This document shows, piece by piece, positions 8,758-19,347 of a DNA stretch of 64,000 bases. This DNA is from Dendrolimus kikuchii (Eukaryota; Arthropoda; Insecta; Lepidoptera; Lasiocampidae). The stretch covers positions 16,474,436 to 16,538,435 of the forward strand of contig CM034410.1 of the NCBI GenBank assembly GCA_019925095.2, written 5' to 3'. How positions within the stretch are numbered: position 1 is the first letter of the stretch; the number at the start of each line of letters is the position of its first letter. The notes below the pieces were generated by a model, which was not told the origin of the DNA, did not search any database, and worked only from the letters and a program-made list of their open reading frames with translations. The position numbers were made by a program, and so were the translations under genes.

Positions 8758-10533
8758 GGCACGTGGAATGTGAGAGGTGGAATGAAAGATAAGATGGACG
8801 AAATGATTGATATAATGAATGAGAGAAGCCTGGATGCCTTACGTCGATGACCTCCCCGGTGGCATGCTTGCTCTGTGGTCCGGCGTGGACCTGGACGAGC
8901 GTGCAAGTGGGGGGGTAGGCGTCTTACTCTCATCCCGCTTTGTGTCTGGAGTAAAAGCTTATTGTCTGGTGAACCCGAGACTTCTCTGGGTCCGCCTAAA
9001 ACTGGGGATCACGCGAGTTTTTCTGGTCGCAGCTTATGCTCCCGTAAGCTCAGCGGATCCCCAAGTACTCGAGAAGTTTTGGGAGTCTGTGAGAGAAATT
9101 CTGGATCTGGCTGAAGGGAACGAAAGACTCATTATGTGTGGTGATCTTAATGGCTGGGTGGGGACCAAACGAGACGGCCTTGAGGCGGTCCTTGGTGACA
9201 AGAGAGTGAACGATGCTGGTAGGCCAATCATAGACGTATGCATGGAAAGAAACTTGCTTGTGTCGAACACACTATTCCATCATAAGGATATTCACACGTA
9301 TACATGGAGAATGAATGATCAGAAAAGTATGATTGATCTGATTTTAATTGATAGTCGCCTCCGAAACACAATAATGGATACAAGAGCCTACAGAGGCCCC
9401 ACTCTTGAAACGGACCACTACCTGGTGATAAGCCGGTTTGTGGGCCTTTTCAAGAAGTGGAGACACTGGCGAGTGCGTACCAATTTCGGGGAGCTTGAAA
9501 GAATAAAGTGTGAAAAATTGGAAGATGTTAGTGTAAGGAGTATGTATGCGCGCCTAGTCGAAGAAAGGCTTGCAAAAGCGGACTTCTCCGACTTAGATGT
9601 GGATAATGACTGGGATAGTATGAAGGAAAGTATAGTGGAAAGCGCAAAAGAAGCATGTGGATGCGCGAAGAGGCACATAACAACGAAAGGTGATGAATGG
9701 TGGGACGCGGATGTTAAATCCAGCGTAGAGAGAAAGAGAAAAGCCTGGCTGGATTATGTTGCTTCCTTGCAACAGAATGACAGTATGAAAGAGATGAAGA
9801 AAGAAATTTATCGCCTCTGCAAGAATGAAACCAAAGCTTTAGTGAAAGAGAAGCGTGAAAGAATAAAATTGAAAGAAGAAGAGAAGCTGACGGAGAACTT
9901 CGAGGCGAATACCAAACTCTTTTGGAGAGAGGTTAAGAAGTCTCGGGGTTGTTCGTCAGCTTCCAGAATGGAAAGAATAAAATCTAAAGCAGGGGACGTT
10001 CTTGCTAACCCACAAGAGGTATTAGCGCGATGGAGTGAATATTTTAGAGAAATGTATGATGATATCCCGGATGCTGGCACCACGACAGAGTCTGTGACCG
10101 ACTCCGAGGAGTCAGCATCCGAGATCACTTTGGAAGAGATCGAATGGTCGATAAGAAGTCTGAAAAATGGAAAGGCAGTAGGAATCGATAGTGTGTCTGC
10201 TGAGATGATCAAATATGGTGGAACCTGCGTCCGGGACGCTTTCCTGTCCTTATGCAACTTGTGCTGGAGGACGGGAAAGGTTCCCAAGGACTGGAGGCGC
10301 GCTGTCATCGTGCCCTTGTATAAAGGCAAGGGGTCACGTATGGAGTGCGCCAGCTACAGGGCCATCAGTTTGATCAGCACAGCATCTAAAGTGTATGCGA
10401 AGATTATTGAAAAGAGAATGAGAGTTGTATCCGATGGATTACTGTGGGATGCACAAGGTGGTTTCAGAAATGGAAGGGGATGTATGGATCAAGTTTTCTC
10501 TCTCCACAATATCGTAGAGAAGCAGGTGGCTAT
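8758..10533 (+). pseudogene. RTE ORF, 5' part: endonuclease and start of RT
   Basis: Two frames cover this part. Frame 1 (to 8850) has GTWNVRGGMKDK, the first APE-endonuclease motif, and stops after RSLDALRR. Frame 2 (from about 8819) resumes at LPGGMLALWSGV and carries GVGVLLSS, MCGDLNGWVG, YTWRMNDQ and ETDHYL endonuclease motifs, a lysine/glutamate-rich linker, then RT blocks GIDSVSAEMI, VPLYKGKG and YRAISLIS. The frame change at about 8840 lies where the catalytic Glu motif should be, and none is visible, so a deletion probably removed it. The frame runs into the T run of the R1 insertion at about 10545. The endonuclease cuts target DNA and the RT primes from the nick. Confidence 0.75.
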
Positions 10534-10562
10534 GGGCCGGAAGGTTTTTTTTTTTTTTTTTT

Positions 10563-11017
10563 TTAATATCGCCGTCTCCTCCGTCATTATGCAAGACAGA
10601 GCCTTTCTTTTCTACTGTCTATTTTAATCTATTTTTTTTTTTTTTTTTTTTTTAACTATTATTGGAAAAATAAGGGGGGGAAGTCTTTTTTATTTTATTT
10701 TTCTTTTTTGTGTTTTTTCTTTCTTTTCTTTTTGTTTTTTCTTTTTTGTTTTTTATATAAATTCTTAATACTATTACATCTTTTATATATTCTAATCTTA
10801 CAATACACTTATTACTATTTATTGTATATACATTTTCTCTTATTACATGTTATTGGCTAGTACAATCCTTATACGTTATATATACTTTATATTTGTATAT
10901 ATATTAACATTATTATCTTATTTATATTTATTAATCTACTTTCATTCTAAACTATACTGTGAGTTACAATTTCTTATCATCTATTTATTTTACAAGCTAC
11001 GTATACATATATTACTA
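10563..11017 (-). other. 3' UTR of the R1-type LINE
   Basis: T-rich on the plus strand, with a second T run at 10631-10653 and a G run at 10673-10679 (plus strand). No coding capacity. It lies between the ORF2 stop and the poly-A tail. Confidence 0.6.
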
Positions 11018-14000
11018 CTATATGTCTATAGCTTTACTTGTTGCCTCGTTTCTTTTGACTGCCTTTCTTGCAATTTTGGTCGCGAAACTCATGAAACCCT
11101 CCAGCAGCTTCTTACTTAAGAGTTCCTGTACATTCTCCTTTTTTATTTCCGTACGCAGGGTGATCTCCGCGTTATTACGCTCCACGGCGAAGAGGGGGCA
11201 CTCAAACACTATATGCAAGGGGGTCTCTGGTACTCCTGGTTCACAGACACACGATGGGTCCTCTTTCAATTTAAAGCGATTCAAATATTCAGAGAACCCT
11301 CCGTGGCCTGTGAATATCTGGGTCGTCAGGCTCGTGATTCCGACTCTCCTGATTGTCTTATAGGCGCACTCTGTGTTCGGGAAGAAAAACTTAGTGACGG
11401 ATGCAGTTGGTTCGTCCCTAAAGCGCCGGTTCCACTCGTCAAGGGTCCCCATTCGGATCATCCTCTTGACAAACGAAACCGGACACCTGTCATAATGGGG
11501 CTTTACCTTTAGGGTCCGAGCAGCGGCTTTCGCCAGAGCATCCGCTCTATCATTTTCCTTCACCTCAGCGTGCGCCTTGACCCAGAACAGAGATACCCCC
11601 TTACCCATTGCCATACTTTCCATCAGGTTCTTCCTAGCTGTGACAGCAAGATGGTGTGTGCTGCTCCAATTTGTGACCGTCTGAAGTGCCGAACGCGAAT
11701 CACTGTAAATGCCAAAGCTGTCTTCTGGGCTTGCTAGGATTTCCTCCGTAGCTCTGCATATGGCCAGGAGTTCCGCCTGGTATACCGTGCAGTAGGACGG
11801 GAGCTTCAATTTCCGGTTCCTGGTCTCGACATCATTGTTCCAAAGGGACAATGATGCGCCCACTTTCCCTTCAATTTTGCTCCCGTCCGTGAAAATACGA
11901 ACTGCTTGTGTGCAGTGGTCATTGACCTCGGTCTGGTCTACCAGACACAAGAACCCCAGGTCCATGTGTTTTGCTGGGTGGGGCGTGTGTGTGAAAGCAA
12001 CCCTCCTCTCAACCTCCCTGTCCGCTAGTATTGGCAGAGCTACTCCTCTCTTCGCCTCATACAGGGCTTTAGCCTCCTGTATGCGGAGGTCCAGAGGGAG
12101 TATTCCTGCCAGCACTATTGATGCGTTCAGGGAGATTGTTCGGTAGGCCTTGCACAGCTTCTGGGCGAAGCCCCGCTGTACAATGCCTAGTTGCTTTCTC
12201 ACACCTAGCTTGGCCGTGGCCGGAGCCCAGGCGCTTGCTGCGTACATGATGATCGGTTCGACTACGGCTGTATATACCGACCGGATGACTTCCGGATGAA
12301 GACCCCAGCTGACTTTGGCAGCGCGCGCAAGCTGCTTGTAGACAGTTAATGCCTTCGCGCAGACGTTCTTCGCGTGCGCGTTAAACGTCAGCGCTCTGTC
12401 TATGGTCAGTCCTAGGATCTTCACCTCCGAGGACATGCCAATGTCAACCCCTCCCATAGACAGGCGTGGGTTGTCGTACTTCAGCTTTCTGGTTATAGTC
12501 ATTGCGCAAGTCTTGTGTGGCGCGAATCGGAGTTTATTACGTACACCCCACGCCTGTATAAAGGCGAGCGTGGCATTGGCCTGTCTCTCGATTGCCAATC
12601 CGGTTTCCCCATCGAAAAGGAGCACAACGTCATCAGCGTAGGCCTGGCAATAGGTTCCTCTCTTCTCTAGCTCGTGCAGTAGTGGATCTAGCAATAGATC
12701 CCACAGAATCGGTCCTCCTATGGAGCCTTGTACGCATCCCTTGTTTGTGGCCCTGGTGACTTGCTCCCCTGCGTATCTGACCGTTACGAGTCGTTTCTGC
12801 AGGTAACTGCCCAGCACCCTCTGGATGTTTTCTGGGCAGTTATTTTCGGCCAGTCGGATCCTGATCATTGGCCACCAAGCGCTGTCGAACGCTCCCTCTA
12901 TGTCTAATGAAACCAAAGTTACAAGTCTCTTTTGCGTTAACTTACAGCGGATATGGTTCATCAGGTCATAGAGGGAGTCCTCTGTGCTTCTTTGTGGCAG
13001 GAAACCGTACTGCCGGGAGCTGAACTTCGGTACCAGGTGCCACCGCAGTCTTCCCATCAGCATCTTCTCAAACAGCTTGCCCATCACTGGCAGGAGGCCA
13101 ATAGGCCTATACGATTTGGGCACACTATAGTTTTCCTTCCCGGGTTTGCGAAGGATCACGACGGTTGCCCTTTTCCATCGTTCCGGGAAGTATCCTAGGT
13201 CTAAACACTTGTTCGCCAGTGATAGGCAAAGCTCCGGTGCACGGGAGACTGCTTGCGCTATGATGTCCGAAGTAAGTCCGTCCTCACCCGGAGCCTTCTT
13301 CGGATTAAAGCTGAGAGCAGCACTCTTCAGCTCTACCATAGTAAATGGTGGGTCATTGTTCCCATGACCTATCTCGCCATTTATCCTCTCAGCTTTCGCG
13401 CGTATCTCGCGGTGGTATGCGTCATCCTGGCTCGGGTCATCCTCCGGATAGAAGGTCTCCGCTAGGAGGTCCGCCGATTCTCTCGGGTTCAAGACCCTAC
13501 CCTTATCCACGAGGAGCTCGTCCTCATACCTCTTCGCCGTCCGTCCTATCACCCTATATATCCCTTCCCACATCCCTTCCCGGTCCTGCTTCTCACAGAA
13601 CTGCTTCCATGAGAGGATCTGGGCCTTCTTAGCTTCCTCTTTATACTCCGCTTTGGCCTGCAGATACTCTTGTATCACCTTTTGCTTCCTCACTGGTGCA
13701 GCACACTTGATCCTTCTCTTTAGAGTGACCACTCCCTTCTTCATCTTGAAGAGCTCCTCCGTCCACCAAGGTAATTTCACCTTGCCTTCTGGCATGATTT
13801 TTGGGATACTGTGTTCACAGGCTTCGACTACGGTTTCCGTAAAACTCCCTATCACTTCTTCCAGTTTTGTAATATCTGTCAGTCTGTCTGTCTGTTCTTT
13901 ATTTAAATTTTTCTCTAAAATTAAGTGGTCCAATTTAGTATTAATTTGATCCCACTTTGCCTTTTTTGTGTTGTATTTACGTGTGGTTCTTTTTGTTGCA

Positions 14001-14656
14001 GGTCTTATTTCTCCCGCGTCGAGCCTGAAGAGGATGGTGTTATGGTCGGAGCTGGTCACGTCGGTATCCACGCGCCATCCGTCAACTCTTCCAAGAAGAT
14101 CAGGGGTGCACGCAGTGATGTCCACGAAGCTGGTGAGTTCCTTATTTCCCCGAACCGTGTCAAAGGTTGGGGTGTTGCCGACATTCATGATCTGCAGGTC
14201 AAGTTCTTCTAGGCATCCGGACATCTCTCTCCCTCTTCTATCCTCAGTGGGACTACCCCACCAACTACTCTTAGCGTTGGAGTCACCTCCAATAAGGACC
14301 CCTCTGGTCCCCACTCCCACAACAATCTTTTTAATCTGCTCCAGGTATGGCCCTATATCGGTGTCGGGTTCCAGGTAGAACGAGACAATCGTCATCTCCC
14401 GGTCGCCGCAATCCGTTGTCACTGTAACAATGTTTGTAGTTGTATATTCTGGACGTAATGTCACCCTTATCTCGTTATTAAATACGACTATCGCCGCTTT
14501 GTTTACAGTGCCAACGGATGCCGCGTGCTGGAAGACCCTCGCTCCACGATAATCCCTCATTCTACCCGCCCCGGCCACGTAGGGTTCCTGGAGCAGCGCG
14601 AAGTCCTTCTTTCCTAGGCTCGAGGCCTGGACGATCTCGTTTGTGGCTAACTTCAT
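11018..14656 (-). CDS. R1-type LINE ORF2: endonuclease, reverse transcriptase, RNase H
   Basis: 1212 residues from the first Met; the frame is open upstream (LTLVQANLQR precedes it) to just past the ORF1 stop, so the true start may be earlier by reinitiation. Endonuclease motifs: LLQEPYV (about 22), GGDSNAKSSWWGS (about 123) and SSDHN (about 202). RT: SYRPIGLLPV (about 515), SLDIEGAFDSAWW (about 583), GCVQGSIGGP (about 640), AYADDVVLL (about 672). RNase H: FTDGSK, YQAELLAI, YSDSRSAL and ENDRADALAKAA supply the D-E-D-D set. A C-terminal C-x-C...H...C finger (CVCEPGVPETPLHIVFEC) ends it. The endonuclease nicks the target and the RT copies the RNA at the nick in the nucleus. All catalytic signatures are intact. 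R1 or a close I-group relative (LOA) is possible. Confidence 0.88.
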   Translation of the reverse strand: MKLATNEIVQASSLGKKDFALLQEPYVAGAGRMRDYRGARVFQHAASVGTVNKAAIVVFNNEIRVTLRPEYTTTNIVTVTTDCGDREMTIVSFYLEPDTDIGPYLEQIKKIVVGVGTRGVLIGGDSNAKSSWWGSPTEDRRGREMSGCLEELDLQIMNVGNTPTFDTVRGNKELTSFVDITACTPDLLGRVDGWRVDTDVTSSDHNTILFRLDAGEIRPATKRTTRKYNTKKAKWDQINTKLDHLILEKNLNKEQTDRLTDITKLEEVIGSFTETVVEACEHSIPKIMPEGKVKLPWWTEELFKMKKGVVTLKRRIKCAAPVRKQKVIQEYLQAKAEYKEEAKKAQILSWKQFCEKQDREGMWEGIYRVIGRTAKRYEDELLVDKGRVLNPRESADLLAETFYPEDDPSQDDAYHREIRAKAERINGEIGHGNNDPPFTMVELKSAALSFNPKKAPGEDGLTSDIIAQAVSRAPELCLSLANKCLDLGYFPERWKRATVVILRKPGKENYSVPKSYRPIGLLPVMGKLFEKMLMGRLRWHLVPKFSSRQYGFLPQRSTEDSLYDLMNHIRCKLTQKRLVTLVSLDIEGAFDSAWWPMIRIRLAENNCPENIQRVLGSYLQKRLVTVRYAGEQVTRATNKGCVQGSIGGPILWDLLLDPLLHELEKRGTYCQAYADDVVLLFDGETGLAIERQANATLAFIQAWGVRNKLRFAPHKTCAMTITRKLKYDNPRLSMGGVDIGMSSEVKILGLTIDRALTFNAHAKNVCAKALTVYKQLARAAKVSWGLHPEVIRSVYTAVVEPIIMYAASAWAPATAKLGVRKQLGIVQRGFAQKLCKAYRTISLNASIVLAGILPLDLRIQEAKALYEAKRGVALPILADREVERRVAFTHTPHPAKHMDLGFLCLVDQTEVNDHCTQAVRIFTDGSKIEGKVGASLSLWNNDVETRNRKLKLPSYCTVYQAELLAICRATEEILASPEDSFGIYSDSRSALQTVTNWSSTHHLAVTARKNLMESMAMGKGVSLFWVKAHAEVKENDRADALAKAAARTLKVKPHYDRCPVSFVKRMIRMGTLDEWNRRFRDEPTASVTKFFFPNTECAYKTIRRVGITSLTTQIFTGHGGFSEYLNRFKLKEDPSCVCEPGVPETPLHIVFECPLFAVERNNAEITLRTEIKKENVQELLSKKLLEGFMSFATKIARKAVKRNEATSKAIDI

Positions 14657-14729
14657 CCGCTGCAGGTTCGCCTGAACCAGGGTTAGAGATCTTCTTGTGT
14701 TTGTTGTGCTGTGGTTCCCAGAGGTGCCC

Positions 14730-15839
14730 TTAGCAATACGCTACTGCCGCTCTCGCCAGTGCATCCCATTTCATTCTTATTGGGCACTTCCCGTCAAACG
14801 CGTTGTGCCCAATCTCCTGCTTCTTCGCCTTCGCGCAATTTATACACGAAGGCGGCATTCCTGTCATATATTCCGGGCACATGGACTTGTAGTGTGGACC
14901 GCTACAATGGCTGCACTTCGCCTCTACCTCTGTGCATATCTTCTTTCCATGTCCATATCCCAGACATTGTGTGCATTGCACGAGGGGAGATTTATCCACC
15001 ACGTGAAGGTTCTGTAGGTCTATCCTAACAGTACCTGTGTCCGTAAGCCGTTTCCATAGTTTTGGCGCAACTCTCATTATCACCCTATGGGTGTGTGGGT
15101 TGCGGCCTTGAATCTTGAATGCAATTTGCATTCTTCTGTCCTCTTCACCCAGACCCTCGAAGACCCTCCTGTTTTGGTTGAGGAGAGCACTGTATATCTC
15201 CTCATCCTTATGGACCTTCAAGACGCCAGTGATCTCTACGAGAGGGTCCTTATTTTTTATCTCTTCGACCTGAAGATTGTCCTTGTCCCTATTCAGTCTT
15301 TCTTTGACCCTTTCTCGTTCTTCCCTAGTCCTACACCCCACGATAACTTTCCTATCCTTCGCTCTCCGTACCCTCTCAATCTCAACACCCCCTTCTTTAG
15401 CGTTTAACGCAGTCCTGACCCTAGTCATCAACTCGTCCCCTGTTTCTTCGCCATTCGTGGCTGTGATGACTACCGAGTGTAGTGTTGCCCGTTCGATGGG
15501 CTTTTCTTTCGGCTTTGCCGCTACACTCGCGTATGTGTTCCGCGCTTCCTTTATCTCTTCCCTGTGTCCTTCCATCATTTCCTTCAGCTCCTTCATGCTT
15601 CTACTGTTTTCCATCAGCAGCTTGGAGTATTCCTCCAGCTGTTTCCTAAACGCTTTTTCTTCCTCGTCTCCGCTTCTCTTCTCCCTTCGGGGTGATTCGT
15701 CTATCGTCACTATCTCTTCTTCTCCGATCCCTTCCGTCATAATCCTTGAGTCCTTCATTTGATCCTTACGTTTTATCTCTTTATTCCCTCTTTTCCTTTC
15801 CTCTTCTGCCTCTACTAGGAGTTTGTAGAGGGTGTCCAA
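14730..15839 (-). CDS. R1-type LINE ORF1: Gag-like RNA-binding protein
   Basis: 369 residues from the first start-like codon (TTG), but the frame is open about 75 codons further upstream without an ATG. The N-terminal half is rich in Glu, Lys and Arg (KRGNKEIKRKDQMKD, EEKAFRKQLEEY) and probably coiled coil. The C-terminal end has three knuckles: CTQCLGYGHGKKIC (CX2CX4HX4C), CSHCSGPHYKSMC (CX2CX3HX4C) and CINC...H...C (CX2CX9HX6C), the usual R1/I/Jockey ORF1 pattern. It would coat element RNA. It stops TAA at 14730-14732, 74 bp before the first Met of ORF2. Confidence 0.82.
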   Translation of the reverse strand: MDTLYKLLVEAEEERKRGNKEIKRKDQMKDSRIMTEGIGEEEIVTIDESPRREKRSGDEEEKAFRKQLEEYSKLLMENSRSMKELKEMMEGHREEIKEARNTYASVAAKPKEKPIERATLHSVVITATNGEETGDELMTRVRTALNAKEGGVEIERVRRAKDRKVIVGCRTREERERVKERLNRDKDNLQVEEIKNKDPLVEITGVLKVHKDEEIYSALLNQNRRVFEGLGEEDRRMQIAFKIQGRNPHTHRVIMRVAPKLWKRLTDTGTVRIDLQNLHVVDKSPLVQCTQCLGYGHGKKICTEVEAKCSHCSGPHYKSMCPEYMTGMPPSCINCAKAKKQEIGHNAFDGKCPIRMKWDALARAAVAYC

Positions 15840-16076
15840 GGCTTCATTGAAGGCATTTTTGATTTCCGTTTTCAGGTTCTTCGAATTTCCCAGTTGTGTC
15901 TTCGCATTTTCTCGCAGTCTATGTGCCTTCTGAATACGAGATTCAGGCTGCCCTTGGTTATTCGAAGAACCTGAGATTGGGGACAGTGTTGGAACCTTCG
16001 TGTAGGTTTTGCTGACGCACGAAAGGTTCCACTGATGTCGCCCTTCCCTTTGTCGGCGGACTAAACGTCAGGTTGG

Positions 16077-17228
16077 GGCCGGAAGGTTTTCTGCGGTTTT
16101 GTGGATCTAGAGAAAGCATTTGACAGGGTTGTGCGGAAGGACCTCTGGGACATATTGCCCGGATATGGGATTAATGGCCAATTGATGCGTGCTGTGCAGT
16201 CCACTTACGAGGGCTGTATGGCATGCGTGCGAGTGGAAGGCAGCCTGTCGCCCTGGTTTGACGTCAATATTGGCGTCCGCCAGGGCTGCGTGCTGTCGGC
16301 TTTGCTGTTCATCCTATATCTGGACGATTGTCTCCAGAGAATAAGATTGATGGATGTTGGGGTGCGGATGAGTGATCTAGTTGTAAGCACCTTGCTTTAT
16401 GCGGATGATGCCGTGCTTTTAGCCGAATCGCCATCAGAACTGCAAACACTAGTCACAATGATGAAAGATGACTGTCAGGCGAGAGGCTTACATTTGAATG
16501 CGAAGAAAACAAAGGTTATGGAGTTTGAAAGAGAAGAAACCAGAACGAATGCAAGGATAATGGTCGATGATGTTATGCTGGAGCAAGTGAATGAGTTTGT
16601 ATATCTTGGATGTGCTTTTAGCAGGGATGGAAGGTACACCGCTGATATAGAAAGAAGAGTGAATTTGGGGAATAGTTTAAATGGAGCGTTAGGTAAACTT
16701 CTAGGCGCTAAGAACCTCAGCCAGAAGGCCCAGCTCGCCGTACACAACGCGGTGCTGGTACCTACGCTCACGTATGGAAGCGAGAGTTGGGTATGGAAGA
16801 AAGAGCATGAAAGTAGAGTAAACGCGGTCGAGATGCGAGCACTGCGCAAAATCTGCGGAGTGTCGCTCGCGGACCGCGTTCGTAATACCGAAGTAAGAAA
16901 GAGAGTTGCTCTGAAAGAGAGTGTCGGGGTGAAGGTAAGGAAAGGAATGCTCCGGTGGTTCGGGCATGTGGAAAGAATGCATGATGAAAGAATGACTAAA
17001 CAGATATACAATGCAAAAGTGGATGGATGCAGAAGTCGTGGAAGGCCACGACACACCTTCCATGATCAAATTGATCGTGTACTAGCAGAAGGTGATGTCA
17101 GGAGCCTTAAGAACAGACGAGCTTGCATGACAAGAGTTATGAATGTCAAAGAGGCAAGTGAGGTGTGTAAGAATAAGCCTAAATGGCACTCTGTTGTTCG
17201 TGCCTACCCCGCAAGGGAACTGGCGTGA
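16077..17228 (+). pseudogene. RTE ORF, 3' part: RT palm, thumb and C-terminus
   Basis: Continues the RT in the same codon phase as the 5' part: the split codon region GGC CGG AAG G is duplicated at both edges of the insertion. Motifs are DLEKAFDRV (palm A, catalytic Asp), GVRQGCVLS, and LLYADDAVLLA (palm C). The C-terminal third (MRALRKICGV, LRWFGHVERMHD, RPRHTFHDQIDRV, ARELA) is the part kept in all the tail copies. No stop or frameshift is seen within these 384 codons. The apparent start (GTG at 16101) is an artefact of the insertion. Confidence 0.8.
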
Positions 17229-17265
17229 AGTTATGTATGTATGTATGTATGTACATTAATTCATG

Positions 17266-17480
17266 TTACGCGTTTGGCTCATACAACTATAAGAAAATTG
17301 TAGTATATTTGATACAGCACTCAAAAATTAGATAATAAAAGGAATTCAATAATACAAGACCCCAAAAAATATCCAATATGTCTGTTTATCTATATCAATC
17401 TTAAGTTATAATTATCATGTCATAAAAACAATCGTGATACATGTTAAATAAAAAAGTCATTATATTCAAAAAAAACAAAA
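17266..17480. other. Unassigned sequence beside the RTE element
   Basis: AT-rich sequence between the RTE target duplication and the next Helitron. No feature seen. Confidence 0.4.
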
Positions 17481-17797
17481 TCTATATATATAAAAGACAG
17501 TCGTGTTAGTGACAGTATTTATAACTCAAGAACGGCTGTACCGATTTGGTTGAAAATCGATGGGGAGGTAGCTTAGAACCAGGAGACGGACATAGAATAA
17601 TTTTTATCCCGTTGGAACCGGTAGGTGGCGCTGATATCGGGTTCTAGAATCCTCCTAATCACCTGGACCGATTTTGGTGATTTTGTTTTTGTGTGTTTGA
17701 GTGGGTCCCCGGATGGTTTAAATCCACAATTGGAGCCGGTAGGTGGCGCTGGAATCGGATTCTAGATTTTTATTTTTTCGTCTGCCGGGGCCGCTAG
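17481..17797 (+). mobile_element. Helitron type 2, complete non-autonomous copy
   Basis: 317 bp beginning TCTATATATATAAAAGACAG and ending CTGCCGGGGCCGCTAG, inserted between A (17480) and T (17798), the canonical Helitron target. It carries ACCGGTAGGTGGCGCTG twice (near 17618 and 17730). No Rep/helicase coding. Confidence 0.8.
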
Positions 17798-17934
17798 TAA
17801 TAATATAAATAAAATCGAAGTCAAAATAATAAAAATAAAATATACGAGTATATATGAAATTAGTAGAACGCAAATCCACGAAAGCATTAGCTTTAGTCGT
17901 GGTTGAATATGTAGTGCATACTGTGATAGCGTGC

Positions 17935-18150
17935 AATTTTTTATTGCATGGGTTCAACAAGTATACCCGCAGACGACCCACCTGATGGAAAGCAGTTCCC
18001 ATCGCCTATAAACATTTGCAACACCAATGGCGTTACAAATGTACTGCTGCTCTTTTAATCGAGACTGGAACCTAGCCAATAATGCTGGAACATAACTTAA
18101 GGTTGTTATGGTGCCATACCCTAGACCAGCGGTAGTCATCTAGGTGGGCT
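17935..18150 (-). mobile_element. Family S copy, diverged and truncated
   Basis: TTTTTTATTGCATGGGTTCAACAAG with CATCGCCTATAAACATTTGC and GAGACTGGAACCTAGCC blocks; it stops after ACCCTAGACCAGCGGTAGTC. More diverged than most copies. Confidence 0.65.
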
Positions 18151-18282
18151 TTACAACCTGGTAGAGTGTCACAATATGCACAAGTCAATACAGACTGAGT
18201 TATTCGCTTCCAAAGTCCTCGCCATTTTCTAAACTTTGAAATGGCGGTTTAAACTAGGAAGTTGAAGATTTATGAAATACTA

Positions 18283-18905
18283 GCTGTGCCCGTGACGCCG
18301 TCCGCGTGGAATTTGTTTTCAAAGAGCCGAAATGAAATGAAATGAAATGTCCGAATTGAATAATTCAAAAAGTTATAGAAAGGTATTGAATTCGTCTTGA
18401 ATATGGAGTAATTTATTAGGATATAAGGATTAATACCAAGGTACAAAATCAAGAGTTTTTGAAGCGACGGCATTTTAATTATTTAAAAAAATAAAAGAAA
18501 ACACTTATTGTGAGATAACTACAATAGTTAGACATATGATTACGCAATATTTTTTGTAGACAATTATATGTTCTGTAAAGTGGTGGTACATTGTTTTGTT
18601 CTATAATCAATAGTTTTCGCAGCGCACGCCGTGTAAGGATTTTTTCGGTGTTCTATAATCAATAGTTTTTGCAGCGCACGCCGTGAAGGATTTTTTCGGG
18701 TCATTTTTTTACACCTTGGGTTACATTATTGGACTTTTAGTAAGGATCTCTAATTTTATTGAAAATATAATGTAGCCTATAGCCTTCCTCGATAAATTTA
18801 CTATTCAATACTGAAAGATTTTTTCAAATCAGACCAGCGGTTCCTGAGAATAGCGCGTTTAAACAAAGAAACAAATTCTTCAGCTTTATAATATTAGTAT
18901 AGATG
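18283..18905 (-). mobile_element. Helitron type 1 with cargo
   Basis: Minus-strand 3' end reads GACGGCGTCACGGGCACAGCTAG, and the 5' part carries AAGCTGAAGAATTTGTTTC. Between them lies a cargo also present at 35440-35820 and 61235-61610, including ATGCCGTCGCTTCAAAAACT. A 60-bp direct duplication (TTCTATAATCAATAGTTTT-GCAGCGCACGCCGTG) sits at about 18598-18710. Confidence 0.65.
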
Positions 18906-18909
18906 TACG

Positions 18910-19347
18910 TCTAAACGGCTTTTATGGTTCCGTAGCCTCCTCTTAAAGGACGTTCGTACGTGCTTTTAATTTACTTCACTCACGTCCTCATAACACGCAA
19001 ACACACTTGTAAGATGTTTTAGCCTGTAACTTTTAAAGTGTGTGTGCGAATTTGAACTAGAAGGAGAATCACACGCTGTTCAATCAGCACTGCTCCCCGC
19101 TTGCATACGCACCAGAGCCTTTCCACTCAGTTATTTTATTATTTATTATTGAATCACATATCGAATTATATCCAGAGTGCTTTTACGGGGCTCAGCCGCA
19201 TTATGCGAGTGTTACTACATTATTTTACAATAAAATATTTCGTACTTTTTTCAACTCTATTATCTACGCAAAAAAGACTATTGATAATTTAAATTATGGT
19301 GTCGTTCTATTCTGGTCGAATGTAATTTTCTCTTCCAATATTTTATA
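18910..19347. other. Unassigned sequence
   Basis: No assignable repeat or coding motif; the 63-codon open frame at 19101-19292 has no family features. Confidence 0.35.

Larger units (their letters stand above)
10549..16075 (-). mobile_element. R1-type LINE inserted in the RTE element
   Basis: A 5.5-kb two-ORF LINE on the minus strand. The poly-A tail is the T run at 10545-10562 and the 5' end is near 16075. A 15-bp duplication GGGCCGGAAGGTTTT lies at 10534-10548 and 16076-16090. ORF1 has three CCHC knuckles and ORF2 has APE endonuclease, RT and RNase H. Both are open, so this is the most intact element here. Nothing upstream of ORF1 looks like a 5' UTR promoter, and ORF1 has no clear ATG, so the 5' end may be slightly truncated. 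Confidence 0.85.
8536..17251 (+). mobile_element. Near full-length RTE-type LINE split by an R1-type LINE
   Basis: Host element of a nested pair. It is flanked by a 14-bp duplication TACATTAATTCATG at 8522-8535 and 17252-17265 and ends in (TATG)n. It encodes one ORF with an APE-like endonuclease then RT and no RNase H, the RTE layout. An R1-type element occupies 10549-16075. Without it the element is about 3.2 kb, normal for RTE. At least twelve 5'-truncated relatives lie elsewhere in the window. Confidence 0.85.

Noticed and set aside
16475..17056. 193-codon minus-strand frame and its relatives at 6197, 26374, 53436 and 58104
   Set aside because: Antisense shadow of the conserved RTE C-terminus, recurring only because the RTE tails are similar.
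16101..17228. Host gene for an RT-like protein of 375 residues
   Set aside because: It is the 3' half of the RTE ORF split by the R1 insertion; target duplications and the (TATG)n tail show a mobile element.
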